Source: Tomocerus qinae (lineage: Eukaryota > Arthropoda > Collembola > Entomobryomorpha > Tomoceridae). From it: a DNA stretch of 64,000 nucleotides. Position 1 is the stretch's first letter; every line of letters begins with the position of its first letter. The stretch lies in contig CM034549.1 in NCBI GenBank assembly GCA_020055645.1, positions 31,953,930-32,017,929 of the forward strand, in the 5' to 3' direction. Below are positions 14,100 through 28,553 of the stretch, piece by piece. The translations under genes and the position numbers were made by a program. Under the pieces are notes generated by a model, which saw only the letters and a program-made list of their open reading frames with translations, searched no databases and had not been told where the DNA came from.

Positions 14100-17000
14100 T
14101 TTTGTGTTTGTATGTAGGTAGAGGAATTAATGGATGTGCACGTCTATGCATAGTACACTTAGCACTTGTAGTAGTAGTATATGCGTATGTGAGTTACAAT
14201 AATATGTATATGTAGCAGAGCAGAAAGTCAGTAGTAACGTTAGATTACATTATGGCTGTAGTAGTTGAGTAAGTAGTGTATGTAGTTTGTAGAGTCACGT
14301 CAAGTGAATTCACTGGTAGGCCAGGCCATGCAAGATTTGCAAAGCCTTACGAGTGGAAGGAGGTAGGAGGACAAATCTGGAGTGCTACACTTCTCTGGCT
14401 CGTTGTGCAAAGCTAACTGAAGTGAGTTAAGTTGAGTTGACTGTAGTCGACTTGACAGAACGGAGTTGCACTGTATGGCCGGAGTAGGAGAGTCAGGGAG
14501 CTAGCTAGCGCATACATTTTTCCCTCGCCTTGGCTCCTTTCCTGCCTCCGTGTACTTAGATCACTATTCTCAACTGCTACATTCCACACACACGGGATAT
14601 ATTTATGCCTAGCTTATATGATTATTATTATGAACACAACAACTTAGTAGGGCAGTATCGAGTCACACACTGTACTTGTACTTGTCTCCATACACTAGAT
14701 CTTGGTTTTGTGTACAGAAGTCAAATCAGTTCAGTTGTTCACAAGACAGAAAGGTTACATATGTACGTTACGTCTTCATTTCTTCCATAACGACCAGAAC
14801 TACTCAAGTCTGTTTCAGTTGAATCGAATCTCTTCAAGTGGCTATGGCATCGCGAGGATGAGACTCTCGTCCCAATTGATTCAATGCTAATGTAATATCT
14901 CGTGTAACTACAGATATGAACACTCTTTAAATCCATTGCATACACACTCAGGATGCACAGATACTTTCATGTCATTGACAAAGATATTCACCAATTCCAA
15001 TGGACGGACTCGGGCAGTCAACTTCAAAACTTGAGGAGGACAGATAGTCCATATCTCTTTCTTATATGCGCAGTTCACAGTCTGTTCTGTATAGCTGCAT
15101 AGTTATGAGTAGAAATGTCAGACAGTGCACATTATATTCCTATGCATACTTTTTATAGACGTCTGATTGTGCACTTGCTATCTCTCTCTCTCTTTCTGGC
15201 ACTTGATTTTAATCGGACAGGACGGTTCAAATTTACTGCAGCATTATTGCAACGAGGCCAATGATAGATACTTGACAAATGTAGTAATTGCAACTACTAC
15301 TACTAAATAAATATGGTGTGTCATCTGCAATCCAATTACCAGCACATTACTATTATAGCTACAACTCCCAGTTAGACGCTGCATATACTTAATCCAATGC
15401 GCAGTCTGTAAGTCTTTAAGTTCGACTACGTTTGTGTGTTTTTATGTACAACGTTGCTCGTTGGACTTGCTCTCTCCAAAGTAACCCACGATTGTTGTTG
15501 TAATGAAAAGGGAAGTCAGGTGATGACGGAGGGCTGGGAACAGGTAGGTACGATTTGCAATTTAGTTTGGAAATAGTACGGTCTCAGTTCTAGGTTATGT
15601 GGAATAAGTAGATTAAAAATGCAGAAAGACAGATAAATGTGTAAATTATGTATGTACTTGTATAATATGAGTAAGAGTGAGGGTCAACTGTATACTGCTA
15701 TACTAACTACGTAGTAGTTGTGTTATGATGATATTTAGTATCGTGAGTGAGTTTTTGTAGCCCGTGGTAGGAGCATAATTCACTTTATGGCCATAGGATA
15801 GGAAGAGGGAAATGAAATGAGGCTTAATGCTCATTGTACAAAGCATAAAGAATAAGTTATTAGCGAGTTGATGTGTTGTGATGTGATGCGAGTTGTCTTC
15901 TCTCCTTCATGAATATATAACACAATGCTATCTTACATCCCATAAACTTCAATGCCTTAGTTTACTTTACTCTAGTCATGTGTGAAATTCCCATCCTGCG
16001 ATTCAAGTCTCTAGCCATGTATTCTAAACACAGAACTGCTGCTCTGGGAATATTTGAGTCTATAGTAGCCATACCTAGGCATTGCAGCTCAAAGTGCAAA
16101 ACTTGGTAAATATAGAAGAAACGGCAGGGAAGATTTCCTTTATGAATATCAGCATGTGCAGGGAACGTTTCCTTACACAAACAAATCTGATTTTGCATAC
16201 TTTGTATATCTAGGTGCATAAAGCAAAAGTGTGCGAGTGTCCCTATTCCTACTTTATGTGCTCTTGATTCCTTGAGAATGGGAAGGATGCCTTTGCGATG
16301 GACTCTTGTCGTGTGCTCTTGACAATGAATGTCGGAATACAAGGGAATTACTACAATTACTCTTAACTCAATCAAACGTATTAATAATCTGTTCAGTCGC
16401 TTTTATCAAACTACCTTTTTTATCGGCTAATCTTTTGTAGGCATCTGAAAACTAGAAATAATGAGCTGTTAACAAAAGAAGGGCATTGCCACACTGTAAA
16501 GGCTATGATGCACCTCGTGAAAATAAAAATCACAATCTTCATTCTTTGCTAGAATCATCAATCTTATTTTGAAGGTATACATTTCCACGAGTTATTGCTA
16601 GAATTATTATGATTTGTTATTCCTAAAGACGGAAGAGAAAAGGTCATCAAAATGAGATTCTAGTAGTCGGGAGAGATAGAGATTGTGTAGCTGGCACAAT
16701 TTTTTATGCATGCGAGGAGAGAGGGATTTTTCTCCTTATTTATTGGGAATGCCATTCAGGTAGATAAAGAAAGAAGGGAGATGAGGAATTTGAAATACCA
16801 CAGCGCAATGAGACAGGAGAGTGAAGAGATGAGAAAGAAGGGATTGTATTGCATTAAATTATATTACCTACTCTCCAGAATCAGAGTTTAGTATTTACAG
16901 AGGGGAGGATTCTTGGAGATATAGAGTAAATACCTGGATAAAGGGATATTATAGGGATGTCTATATACAGATGAGAATTCCAGGAGAGAAAATACGTCAA

Positions 17001-20000
17001 GGTTTTCAAGTAAGAAGATGTAATAATAAAAGAAATAGAACACACAGGAAGAAGATAGGAGAGGATACTTAAGTTAATGTGGCTACATACGAGTGAGTGC
17101 TGTGTGGGAAGTGCTCTAAGGCCAGGGTGTGTAATTTATAAAAGACGAATCTTAGATCAGTCCGTTTTGCTGGAGAGGATATGCTCGTACCAAATATCAA
17201 TATAGTATTGTGTGTGTGGATAGCCAAGTGTTTTGTTTTATCTGTGGAATTGTGTCTTGTCTCTTAGAGTTAGTTGGTGGAGATGAGTGAATGAGACTCG
17301 GGAGATGTATTTAGGCATTTCTTTTCATCCTCTCTCTCTGCTACAAAAACAGCGAGGAGTAGTCGGGAGTCAGCAGGATGATGACTGTGACTTGACATGA
17401 TGAACAGTAAGGAGCAGGAAGGTAGAAGGTAGACAGGACTCTGGACAAGTTACATCTCCTTTGGCCAGGATCATAAAGCAAAGGAGAAATGGCGGAACGA
17501 GGACTGGAAAACTAAGTAAGACTTGGGAAGACACAAGAAAGAGTAACAGATTTAAACCTCAAATAACGACGCCGGGGCTTCTGGATGAGGATTGAGCATT
17601 CTCTGGGTTTACCAAAACAGAATCACATCACGAAACAGCTCAGCACAACAAGAACTTTCATATTACAGATTTTTCCAGGAGTCAAGTCAGGACTCGGTTT
17701 AAATTGTCTTGCTTTTTACTTGGATTTAGACTGTCGGGCAACGGAGAGCGGCAGGGCTCCTTCCCTTGATTGTCTTGTGCAAAATGGCAGATGTACACTG
17801 AGTCAAGGCGAACAGATTGAATGAATCCTTCATCTTATACATGGACAGACTCAGACTCAGCTTCATTCTAGACGAAACCAGACTAGACCAGCAGTGCGTC
17901 ATATTATTTCTTCATTTCGGCTGCATCACCATCAAAACGTGACCTGTTTTCAAACACAATGCAAATTCACTTTTCCTCCCAACAATATACTTTAGACCTA
18001 ATACGTAATAATTCAAAACATATGTGAGACTCTCTATAGCCAAATACAAACACAAAAGCGCACTACTGTTTTTCAATACCTCCAAGACCTACATACATCT
18101 ACAGCCTGCATATATTTAATAATGCATTACATGAATATACTGCACAATACACACATGTAAATCCATACACAGTGGGACATTGATAAAAAACAGCAATAAA
18201 TCTTCCAACAGTGCATATGTAAATTCTTATCCAATTTGATACTAATAGCTGCAAAGCTCTTCTATTGTATCATTGGCGAATGGCAACCACCTTCTCACAA
18301 GATTTTTAAGCTTACTACTGGTTACGTTACAATTTCATTACATGTTGTAATTAGCTTATCTACGGACAGATAATGTGATCATACATAACCATTGCCTAAC
18401 AACTTACATGCAAGTTCAAAAATTACGAGCAAAATTAGGTAGCAGTCGCACAGAGTCATAAAGATTCTCATCTGAGTGAAGAAGGGTTCAAAGCTCTTGT
18501 AATGTTCCATGTAATATGAGAAACAACTAAAATGCTACGCTTAGTTAGGGACGTGGTGTGGTCTGCCTCTGCTCCTCATCTCTATACCTACCACCTTGTA
18601 TTTACTGCATCATCCTAAGATGTACATGCATTACAGCCTAATAACAAAAAGTGCCTTCCTTTAAATTCAGTTTGGGGTTTATATAACTCTCCTATAAACC
18701 TACTTACTTCTAAAGGGGAAGAAAATAAAAGTTTCCAGTTTACTTTTCGGCTTTTGCACTTAAAATTATGAACATACCATACCTAAATGCAATCCATTAA
18801 TTTTACTCTTAGAGCTATTTTACTACCTAATCTAAGGTGTAGATATTATGTAACCGAGTTAAAACTACACTTGAACATCTGCTCACTTAAATGCAATTAC
18901 TTTTTTGCGCAGAAACATTGTGGTCATCGTTTTATTAACATTTTTTACATTCTATTAAAAATTCCATTTACATTATCCATGGTCCATGGTGGACTGTTTT
19001 ACAACTTCCACCAATATTCATTTCAGATGTAGATATTTTTAGCACCCATTTCAGAAAAAAATGTATTTCACGACCAAAAACTTGCATCCTGCAAATAATG
19101 AATGGCAACTTGGACTAGTAGACTGTCGACCTTGTACTTGGGAAATATAACTCTCAAAGGAGATCTTATACTTAATCAGTTTTCTAATTTAATTGCTCCT
19201 TAATATTTAATTGAGATTAATTATTAATTTCAAACGATCAATTATTAGATAAGCGAAGTTCACAATTCATTTAGAAAATCAGGTTCTAGTGTGAAAGTAA
19301 ATAAATGTTTATGTTGATCTTAAAAAGTGTTAACCTTAGATTTGTATGTAGTATTTGGGGCACGGAATAAATCTGACTTTGTATGTCTGTGTATTTCACT
19401 TTTGTTGTGAATAAATATTCCTAACTCTGTGATACTTAATAGCATAAAAGAAAGCACTTTTATACGCTTTAAGAAATATGAGTTGATAATAGAATCTTAA
19501 TGGTGCAGTATTTCCCAATGTCCTCATTCTGGCATATTTTGCATATTTTTATAAGCTAGAGTAAGAAGTGCAATTTGATTAAAGGACATAAATGTTTGAA
19601 GACGTAAGGCTTACTTATTTCTAGGCTATTCGATCCGTCACACGACATTTTCTTGCTCAAATACGCGACACAATCCTTCATTTATGTATTCGCGTATAGA
19701 GCTACAGGTCTTTAGGAACTGAGCTACAAAGAAAGATATCCTATCAGTCTCTCCTGCTCTTATTTTGACATGTATATATATTAGTTATCATAGTTATCAT
19801 TTTGTACATGGGTATAGATATAGCCTTGTTTGTCATTCGTAAGTATAACTAGGCTCCGTGCATTTAGTGAGAAGAAGCGTAACTGCTAATAAGGAGGCTA
19901 GTCCATATGAAAACATTGTAATACATAAATAACATAACAAAGTCACTTAATATTGCCAGTCAGTTGTTACAATTCCACGTGCATTTACTTTGTCATGCAC

Positions 20001-23000
20001 AGCTTCAAAGACCAAATTACACTCACTGGTGTGCACCAAAGCAAAAGTGCTTTAGCTCTTGGTGCACTATCTTTTACATACTCACACTCTACTTGCATCT
20101 TTTCTATCAAACTTGTCTCTCCGTAGCCACATGGCGTTAAGAATTATCTTTCATTCGCTTTTGTTCTCCTTTCTGCTTACATTCTAACACCTCCCGAATT
20201 GTAACACCACCCCTTTTATACTACCTCCCAGGTGTACTACTTACAAATTTTACTACCTTCCTACACGACTGCCTATGCCAACCAAATACCATTTTTGATT
20301 TCGTTCCCAAATTGTAGCCGAGGAGAAATTAATTACATAGGACCTGGGAAATGGTACAGAATGCTCAAGATGACTTTAATAAAAGTATTTAAACGCTTTA
20401 TAAACTAAAATGACACTATAGTACCCAAACAATATCTGATTTCCATTTTAAATTCCCTTGTGGTTACAAATATCGATAACTTTGGAGATGATGACATTTC
20501 CAGCGTTCTTTTACACCTTAAGAACATTCAATTCATGTGGTTCGATTTTCTCTTTGTTATATGCTCCTTTTAATCTTCAGTAACATTTCCCCTGACACAT
20601 TTTTGGTGAACTTGAAACAATGATTAATTTAACCTAAGTAGAATCCTCGAATCGGGAGATGTTACAAGTCAGGTGTAGTACAACGGAGAGGTGAAGCATG
20701 TTTACTCTTTTCTGCCACCATCTCGTGTCATTTTACCATATAAACATTTGTTCATTTTCCTTGCTATGTTTAATAATATAGTCCATAGTACCTACTTACA
20801 CATGCATTTAAAATGCTTCACCTAGACCTGCTAATTTTACAAAGTCACAAATGCTTTAACAACCTTCCTATTACAAATTGCCATTCCTTATATGTTTGCT
20901 ACAGTTTCTCATTTGCATGATACATATCATTACTGTACAGGAGAGTCTTTTTAAACGATTATCATGATTAAAATATTCAAAAGAAGATGGTTGGTGATTA
21001 TAATGTAACAATAGCATTACAAATAGATAATGTACTAGGTACCTTGTCTATAAATATTTCTACAACAAAATTTTAAGCTTCTATTTAGCTTCTGTTTGTA
21101 AGTACACTTTTTTATTGTGTTAATCGTTCGTAATAATGCATGCAAAATTCGATTAGCAGTAAAAAAAGTAAGACGTAACGATTGCTGGTAGTATGTTGCA
21201 ACTTTTAAAAACTAACACTAAGTGCCTACGACACGAAAGAAAGATAAAAGTGAGAGGATAATTTGAAAGGAAGAAGATGGGAATGATTTTTGAATGAAAT
21301 GCAGAAACAACATCCCGTCACTTCATATCTACATATGTCAACATACACATCACTATTACACATAAAACTATAGCTAAAGCTATAAACTGCATTATTATTA
21401 GCATTAAAAATCAGCATATCTTGTGTTCTTAATAACAAATGCCAAGTGTCACAGTTCAAACAACTTATTTTTTAGTAGATGGAATTCGTGTGTTCATGAT
21501 CAAATTATACATTTGGCCATACCTGTTTGCCTTTTATTGTCTTAAGTGCTTTCAAATGATTATGTTGCTAGTCCGTGTCTGACTGTGAGATTGAGCAACT
21601 CTGTCCTGCAACAATAAATTGAGACAAACGAAGGCTCACTGTCGTATAACTCTGATTCGCTACGATAACCAATTTGTGATGCTTTGGAATTATACAGTTC
21701 ACGAACATATATAATAAATCGCACACAATTACTGTCCCCTTCTGTAGCATGACACAGATTTAAGATGGACAGATCCTTGGTGTCATGTCGGTAGTAGGGC
21801 AGGTGTTATGAATAATTCCTCGACCACGACATAAAAATGACCTAACAAGAAGATCTCTGTTCATGCTAAATGAATTACTGACATCTTTCAGCATTTTATG
21901 CTTTCGTCACATTTTTTACTCACAACGTATCGCTTAGATCGTATTTGAGATTCTGCTAAGTGTACATCTACCTATCTTTCTACAGATGCTGTGAATTTTT
22001 AAGTTTCTCATCTGCTTTACACTACAATTTTGAATTAACTTCCATGTACAACCAGGAGACAGAGTGTCTTGCATTAATGAGAGCAAATTCTTGGCAAACC
22101 TTTCATTTTCTGTCGGATCTGCGCTCAAAAAACTTCATCCACTTGTTTATGTACGATACGGTAAACAAATTACACAGGCTGCATAATGTATTGTTGTACC
22201 CGTGCATGCACTAAGCGGTTTACTAGACTTAGTAGAGTACATAATTCTTAAGCACAAGATGATAAACAATTAAAACCATTTATGAAGTCATCGTCTAGTA
22301 ATTTGGCACTTGAAACCATCGTTAACTCAGAGCAACTGCCTCTACCTTTCCAGCGGTGCATTTAGCGATTACTAATACGCATAATATATCTACTACCTGT
22401 TTCTCTACACTAGATTATAACTTCTATTTTTAAATGATGCAACTAAAATAAATGCTAATGCTTACTCAACTTCCTATTATCATAACAATGGTATGACTCA
22501 CTAAAAATTCTACTCTATTTTAAGATTTTTATGGCCAAAATATTTAAGTAGTAAAAACCGTAGAGCTGCGCAATAATACGAATTGAGATGCAAAAAGTGT
22601 TTTATTCCACAGATTAATATGGTTCATGACAAGTTATTAATTATTAATATGGACCCCAAAATTTATTTAAATATTTAAATATATTTCATATGCATTGGGT
22701 CATAAACGTTTGACCGTTTGTGGAAAGTCCTCAAAGCAATACCGATTGTTGTGTTGAGACATATAAAGTTGTCAACAGGGCGTCAGATTGTATCTGACCC
22801 TTATCAGTGTGTCTAGTCTTATGTACAGCATTAACAAGGATTTATATGCTTCTGTCATGGTATTCCTTAACTTACACTACTGCATTGTCTTTTTCTAATT
22901 TCCTTTTAAGTTTGATCAATGAATTTCCTTAATCAAATGCAAAGAAGAAAGTGGTCTCCTAAAAGTGAACTTAAGAGCCAAAATATAAAAACAGGTTCCT

Positions 23001-26000
23001 TATGTCGATCAATTGTAGTCCTCCAGCGTTCTAAATCCAATTACGGAGATCCAACTACCATCCATAAAAGCAAAGGGCTGTAGCTCTAAGCGATGCGATA
23101 TGCCAAGGAATTGAGCTGCAGTAGTAAACAGTACGTATGTACATGCGAGATACATTTTGCCAAGACTGCTTTATGCTGTAGCTGCAGCATTTGTGACGTG
23201 AATATTTAGCACAGAAAAGTTAGCCCACGAAAAATAAAATATCACAACCATCAGACATGGGCTAATGTGAATTAATGTCGAAGAACTGATGAGAATCTCA
23301 ATTTTCAATTATTTTATATCGCATATGCCGCAGCATCTGCATTATGTGTAAATGGAATACCTAGCTCAACTAAACACGTTTTACTAATTTACTTGCTGTT
23401 TACGTGCATGAAGAGTATTGCATTTGTACACAAATGCATCACATTATCACTACTGCAAAGGATGTGACTACTATTGTGCTATTCCAGTTCCAAGGTGGTC
23501 GTTATTACGAATGAAAGTAATTCAACGTAATTGTGCGGGATATTAGGGATTATTTGGATTTAGCACTAATTTTCACTATCCAACAAAAATGTACGCAGAT
23601 ATGATAAAAATGCAAATATACTTGCTAAATTGCGAATGTTATTTACTAAATTCCATTTTGAGCCGTACCCCGTCTATTCCGTACCCTGGAGAATGAATTT
23701 TACAGACCTAATCTAGCTATTCTTTGTTATTATATACATTTATTATAGAAAATTATTATAGTAATTTATTATAGTACAATTTAGCATTCGTAATTGAATA
23801 GCAGTAGTGTTATCATCCTTTTTGGCACATAAGTAAGATAGGATTACTAAATGTTGACAATAACGATGTAAAGACAGTCTACACAAATTGTATCTTGTTA
23901 ATAAGGGTCTATTCCATTGGATTCTATATCAATGCTAACTAATATACCCTTTGCCAAGATATCATATCATCTGATGAAAATAATCTAACTTTGATGTAAT
24001 ACCGACTTTTGTGGTCTACCTATTACTAAAAGAAAATAAGGTAGAAAATCACTTCATAAAAACTTCAGCATTTAACTAATGGTACGTGGCCAACCATCTA
24101 AAGAAAATGAAATATCTTCATCCTCGCCGAACCAAACGGATTTTTGCAATTCTCATTCATATAAATAGCCATAAGGGCTAGTTTACCAGATATAAATCAT
24201 GTTAGATAATTGTCACATTACTATAAATCAAGCAGCATTCATTTATTTCTTACATTGGAACATGAACGCTCCGCATTGACAGCTGCATTGTAGGTTATCA
24301 GCAATAAAACGCTAGATCTTTCGAAGGAATCAAGTAGACAAGGTAAATAAAGCCACCACGATTTATGTAAACATATTTCATAGTGGAAGTTCATCATTCT
24401 GCTCGCCAATAGCACGATGACCAACAAATGAATAGAGACAGGTTTATCTATAAACTTTTTCATCTCTTTTATATGTTTTGAACTATGCCTATTTATTTTT
24501 ACTTTTGCTACTGTCGATAGTTTTACTTTTAGATATGAGCTTCACAATGCACCACACATTTCTGGCCTACATCTCTAGCACTTCCCATCCAACTCATTGA
24601 TCAGACATTGTTAATTGAAATATTAAAATTAAGCTCTTCAATAGGTCTGGACTGTGGTTAGACAGAAAAGAGGATTGGAAGTGATACTTTTTGAAAGAAA
24701 TGCTTTATTTTCTTTATTTCCTGAGTTTCTGCGAACTTAGTATCTGAAAATAAAAAACTTTTACCGTCAAATAGGGTGTTTGAAACAGTTTTAATTCCAC
24801 TGGGTTATATAATTCATAAGTATAGGGTTGGAAAGAGAACATGTGGAAAAGGACTTAGTAAAAGTAGGTTTACTTAAGGATGTAAATCTGAGGATAAATC
24901 AATAACATTTTAAAATAAAGAGAGAAGAGAGTATTTTAGGTCTGGAGACAGAGCCGTGGTATTGTATATCATTTTGAATAAAGGCTGTAGTGTGTGTGAA
25001 GTATAAGAACATGTATACAAGACTAGGTAAACAAAACACGAGTTTGTAAAAAGTGACAGGAGATTTTATAAACTTGAGAAAGTTTATGAGGATTTTTTCT
25101 AAATAAACCAACTTTGACTTAAACAGCTTTTCTGTCCGTTGCAGAAAGAGGTTTACGGACATAAATATGTCACAGAAAATTTCCTCTTTGAAAGACTTAG
25201 GCGGAAGGGAAAGAAAGTAGAGAAAAGCGAGGAACGTGCCTGCTCTGCCATATCATAGCTCCCATGAACTACGACGAAATCTACCTACGTAGTTTATTTT
25301 ATTTCACGACTTACTTAAGCCTTCGCATATAATGTGCCTTCGACATGAGACGAATTTTATAAGCGAGTCCAAACAGCAGGTCTGATCTGTGTGAACTACT
25401 ACTAGGAGTAGATGTACTATTATTTAGTCTCACTCCTGTTTCAACCAAACTGATCTGGAAATTCTAAGAGCATAAACCATTTTGATTTGGGGTCGTGCAT
25501 AGAAAGAGTTTGAATGCATAACTTAAGGACGTAATTCAAATATGTCACCCTCGGATGTATATGTCTCCTCACTATACAAATATTAGCGTTAAAAGATAAG
25601 CCTTTGCATAGAATCACGTTAGGTGCTTATGTACAATAAAGAGATAGATATCTCTTAGCCCTTTCCAACACTACTCCACCACAAATGCTCTCCTTCTGGC
25701 TAATAATATAGTCGTTTGCTCTAAAACTATCATAAAGTCTATGCCCGTCTATAATGTATCCCCGCAAGGATCTAGAAAATGAATTCATCGACTTTTTTGC
25801 ATCAAGTATGGTGATATTGACCTGGATAGCTCAGAAAATCTCTGAGAACAAGCCATACAAGTACTTGAACGGAGTTCGGCGGATCTTACGGCGAAACCCG
25901 TGAACATTGGGTAAAACAGAAAAGAATCAAGATGTAAGCACGGAGTACCTAAACTCTATATAACTATTTCATCAAGAGACTTTGCTTATCGTTAGTTTGA

Positions 26001-26042
26001 TTTTCCTTCCGTTGCCCGACTTCTTTCTCTAACTTTCCCCGC
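14100..26042. other. Gene-free stretch
   Basis: About 12 kb without a recognisable gene. A purine-rich segment lies near 16.6-17.6 kb and a short TC run at 15181-15193. The longest open frame (15962-16375, minus) starts at TTG and has no family resemblance. Confidence 0.55.
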
Positions 26043-26049
26043 TAATAAT
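26043..26049. repeat. Left target-site duplication of LTR element
   Basis: TAATAAT immediately precedes the element and is repeated immediately after it at 28547-28553. Because the word is internally repetitive, the true duplication could be the usual 4 bp (TAAT) or all 7. Confidence 0.6.
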
Positions 26050-27030
26050 TATACTGAATATTTTGCAAGAAAGGTGAAATGTGTTCGTATTGTGAAACAA
26101 ACTATGATCAAGAGATAATTGAATAAAATAATATGATTAATATAGGATTCTTCTTCAATGTAGAGCCAGCAAAATGCTAATAAATTGTAATGTAGCAAAA
26201 TTTAAGTGTATTAAGAGGCAAAATACGAGCTTTGTGATGCAAACAGGAACTAGGTAAGTTTATTCTTAGTCAAGATTGGGGCAACTTAATTTAACACAAT
26301 AATACAAATGTTATCAATCAAACTGAATTAATTGAACTAAGTTTATGACTTATATTCGTAAACTGGAATTGTTGGAACTCAAATAGCACATAATATTAAA
26401 CACAAATCAGACAACACATTCAATTGTCTTCACTAAAGCCGTTCGTGATCGCTTAGTGAGACAGAGTTGAAACATATAAATATTATACCTTAGTACATAG
26501 ACGAATGTAGAATCAAATAAGGAATTAATCAATCTTTTTGATTCAAAAGATTGCTGAATAATGGCAGCACAATATATTCTTCGAAGAGAACAAAATAAAC
26601 TGAATTCTAAGGCTCTCGTTTAAAGAGAGACTTAGCTTAATTAACTTTAATTTAAAGAACGATAATTGAAATCTAAATTATGGAACTTTAGTATATAATA
26701 ATAAAGGCAAAACTTAACAAAATTAGAAAAGCTCCAGAGGACTTAGCCACTCGGACAAGTGTACTCAGAGAGAGACAAACAAAGAATCGACCAAGAGAGG
26801 AATGTGAACTCCTCTTTTATTACCTCGGGTTGTATATACTCATGAGCCTATATAAGCCATGGTTTAAAGTCCCTTATAGTGTTTTTACATTTGCCAATTG
26901 TCAAAGCTGGTGATATGTAAACTTTAAATCTATTTGTATGTAATTACAATATTAACCAAATAGCTGACTACATGCAATGAGATACGATGCTCGTGAAGAA
27001 TATATGCTTTTATGTAATATATTCTTTACA
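26050..27030 (-). repeat. 3' LTR of the element
   Basis: 981 bp, reading right to left. It carries a TATA-like TTATATA within 26847-26858 and an AATAAA at 26816-26821 about 30 bp further along the minus strand. That compact promoter and poly(A) spacing implies a very short R region. The sequence appears identical to 27566-28546. The purine tract expected just upstream is reduced to TTGGGA. Confidence 0.85.
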
Positions 27031-27395
27031 TCCCAAGTTATGTGTCCCTGTATTATGTCAAACGATTGCTGCATATTATTAGCAATGAGCGCAATTGCTC
27101 TTAGAACTTGTTGGTCATTAACTTGGGGTCCTGCCTGATGCAAATTTGGATTTTGTTCGGCATGCTGGACATTGACATTTTCAGCCTGTTGCTGGAGATT
27201 CTCATTATGCAAATCATGAACCTGATCTATGTTCTGTGCATTGCTAATCTGTTGTGGTGCTTCTGGTAAAATATTATTACCACCATTAGGAGAATTTTGA
27301 AGAGGAGAATGTAAAACTCTGGCCCTATGATTTTGAAGTCCAGCAGGATTGTCTGCTGGTCCCTGGCTTCTATTTCCCTGTCTTCTGTTACTCAT
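26952..27395 (-). pseudogene. Truncated gag-like reading frame running into the LTR
   Basis: The frame starts at the ATG at 27395 (a GTG two codons upstream is in the same frame) and encodes about 121 residues inside the element. It then crosses into the 3' LTR and ends there at 26952, for 147 codons in all. The protein is rich in Asn, Gln and His and has no zinc knuckle or capsid fold I can see, consistent with only the N-terminal segment of a gag surviving. The junction at 27031 is where the rest of gag-pol has been lost. I call it gag-like from position (first frame after the primer site) and composition, not from sequence similarity. Confidence 0.5.
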
Positions 27396-27547
27396 TGTCA
27401 CAAATAAAATGAAAATGTAAAACTTATGCCAGTAACAAAATCAAAATTCAAGTTCAGTCGTTTTCAAAAGTAATATTTATAATTCAATTGAATTGAAATA
27501 TAATATAATTCAAAATAAAAATGCAGAGCTCTCACGATTGAAGACTG

Positions 27548-27565
27548 GCTTAGGGTCGCCAAAAA
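27548..27565 (-). other. Primer-binding site of LTR element
   Basis: Read on the minus strand, TGGCGACCCTAAGCC follows the 5' LTR end after a few T residues. TGG pairs with the tRNA CCA end. The first eight bases match the arginine-tRNA type site common in insect mdg1/412-like elements; the bases after that differ. Confidence 0.55.
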
Positions 27566-28546
27566 TATACTGAATATTTTGCAAGAAAGGTGAAATGTGT
27601 TCGTATTGTGAAACAAACTATGATCAAGAGATAATTGAATAAAATAATATGATTAATATAGGATTCTTCTTCAATGTAGAGCCAGCAAAATGCTAATAAA
27701 TTGTAATGTAGCAAAATTTAAGTGTATTAAGAGGCAAAATACGAGCTTTGTGATGCAAACAGGAACTAGGTAAGTTTATTCTTAGTCAAGATTGGGGCAA
27801 CTTAATTTAACACAATAATACAAATGTTATCAATCAAACTGAATTAATTGAACTAAGTTTATGACTTATATTCGTAAACTGGAATTGTTGGAACTCAAAT
27901 AGCACATAATATTAAACACAAATCAGACAACACATTCAATTGTCTTCACTAAAGCCGTTCGTGATCGCTTAGTGAGACAGAGTTGAAACATATAAATATT
28001 ATACCTTAGTACATAGACGAATGTAGAATCAAATAAGGAATTAATCAATCTTTTTGATTCAAAAGATTGCTGAATAATGGCAGCACAATATATTCTTCGA
28101 AGAGAACAAAATAAACTGAATTCTAAGGCTCTCGTTTAAAGAGAGACTTAGCTTAATTAACTTTAATTTAAAGAACGATAATTGAAATCTAAATTATGGA
28201 ACTTTAGTATATAATAATAAAGGCAAAACTTAACAAAATTAGAAAAGCTCCAGAGGACTTAGCCACTCGGACAAGTGTACTCAGAGAGAGACAAACAAAG
28301 AATCGACCAAGAGAGGAATGTGAACTCCTCTTTTATTACCTCGGGTTGTATATACTCATGAGCCTATATAAGCCATGGTTTAAAGTCCCTTATAGTGTTT
28401 TTACATTTGCCAATTGTCAAAGCTGGTGATATGTAAACTTTAAATCTATTTGTATGTAATTACAATATTAACCAAATAGCTGACTACATGCAATGAGATA
28501 CGATGCTCGTGAAGAATATATGCTTTTATGTAATATATTCTTTACA
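27566..28546 (-). repeat. 5' LTR of the element
   Basis: Second copy of the 981-bp repeat, promoter-proximal for minus-strand transcription. TATA-like element at 28363-28374 and AATAAA at 28332-28337, as in the other LTR. It is followed on the right by the TAATAAT target duplication. Confidence 0.85.
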
Positions 28547-28553
28547 TAATAAT

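Larger units (their letters stand above)
26050..28546 (-). mobile_element. Internally deleted LTR retrotransposon (Ty3/mdg1-like)
   Basis: A 2497-bp element on the minus strand: two 981-bp direct repeats at a constant offset of 1516 bp flank only 535 bp of internal DNA (27031-27565). On the minus strand each LTR starts TGTAAAG. Directly inside the 5' LTR lies TGGCGACC, the start of the tRNA-type primer-binding site used by mdg1/412-like insect Ty3 elements. Next comes a leader and the N-terminal part of a gag-like frame. Most of gag and all of pol (protease, reverse transcriptase, RNase H, integrase) are missing, so the copy can move only with help in trans. The LTRs look identical by eye and the target duplication is intact, so insertion was recent. 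Family assignment rests on the primer site alone. Confidence 0.85.

Noticed and set aside
15224-15240. tRNA B-box-like GGTTCAAATTTAC, and a similar word near 12643
   Set aside because: No matching A box or cloverleaf arms could be drawn around either.
15962-16375. 137-codon open frame on the minus strand in the left desert
   Set aside because: It starts at TTG, not ATG, has no recognisable motif or convincing splice context, and a frame this long is possible by chance in 32 kb.
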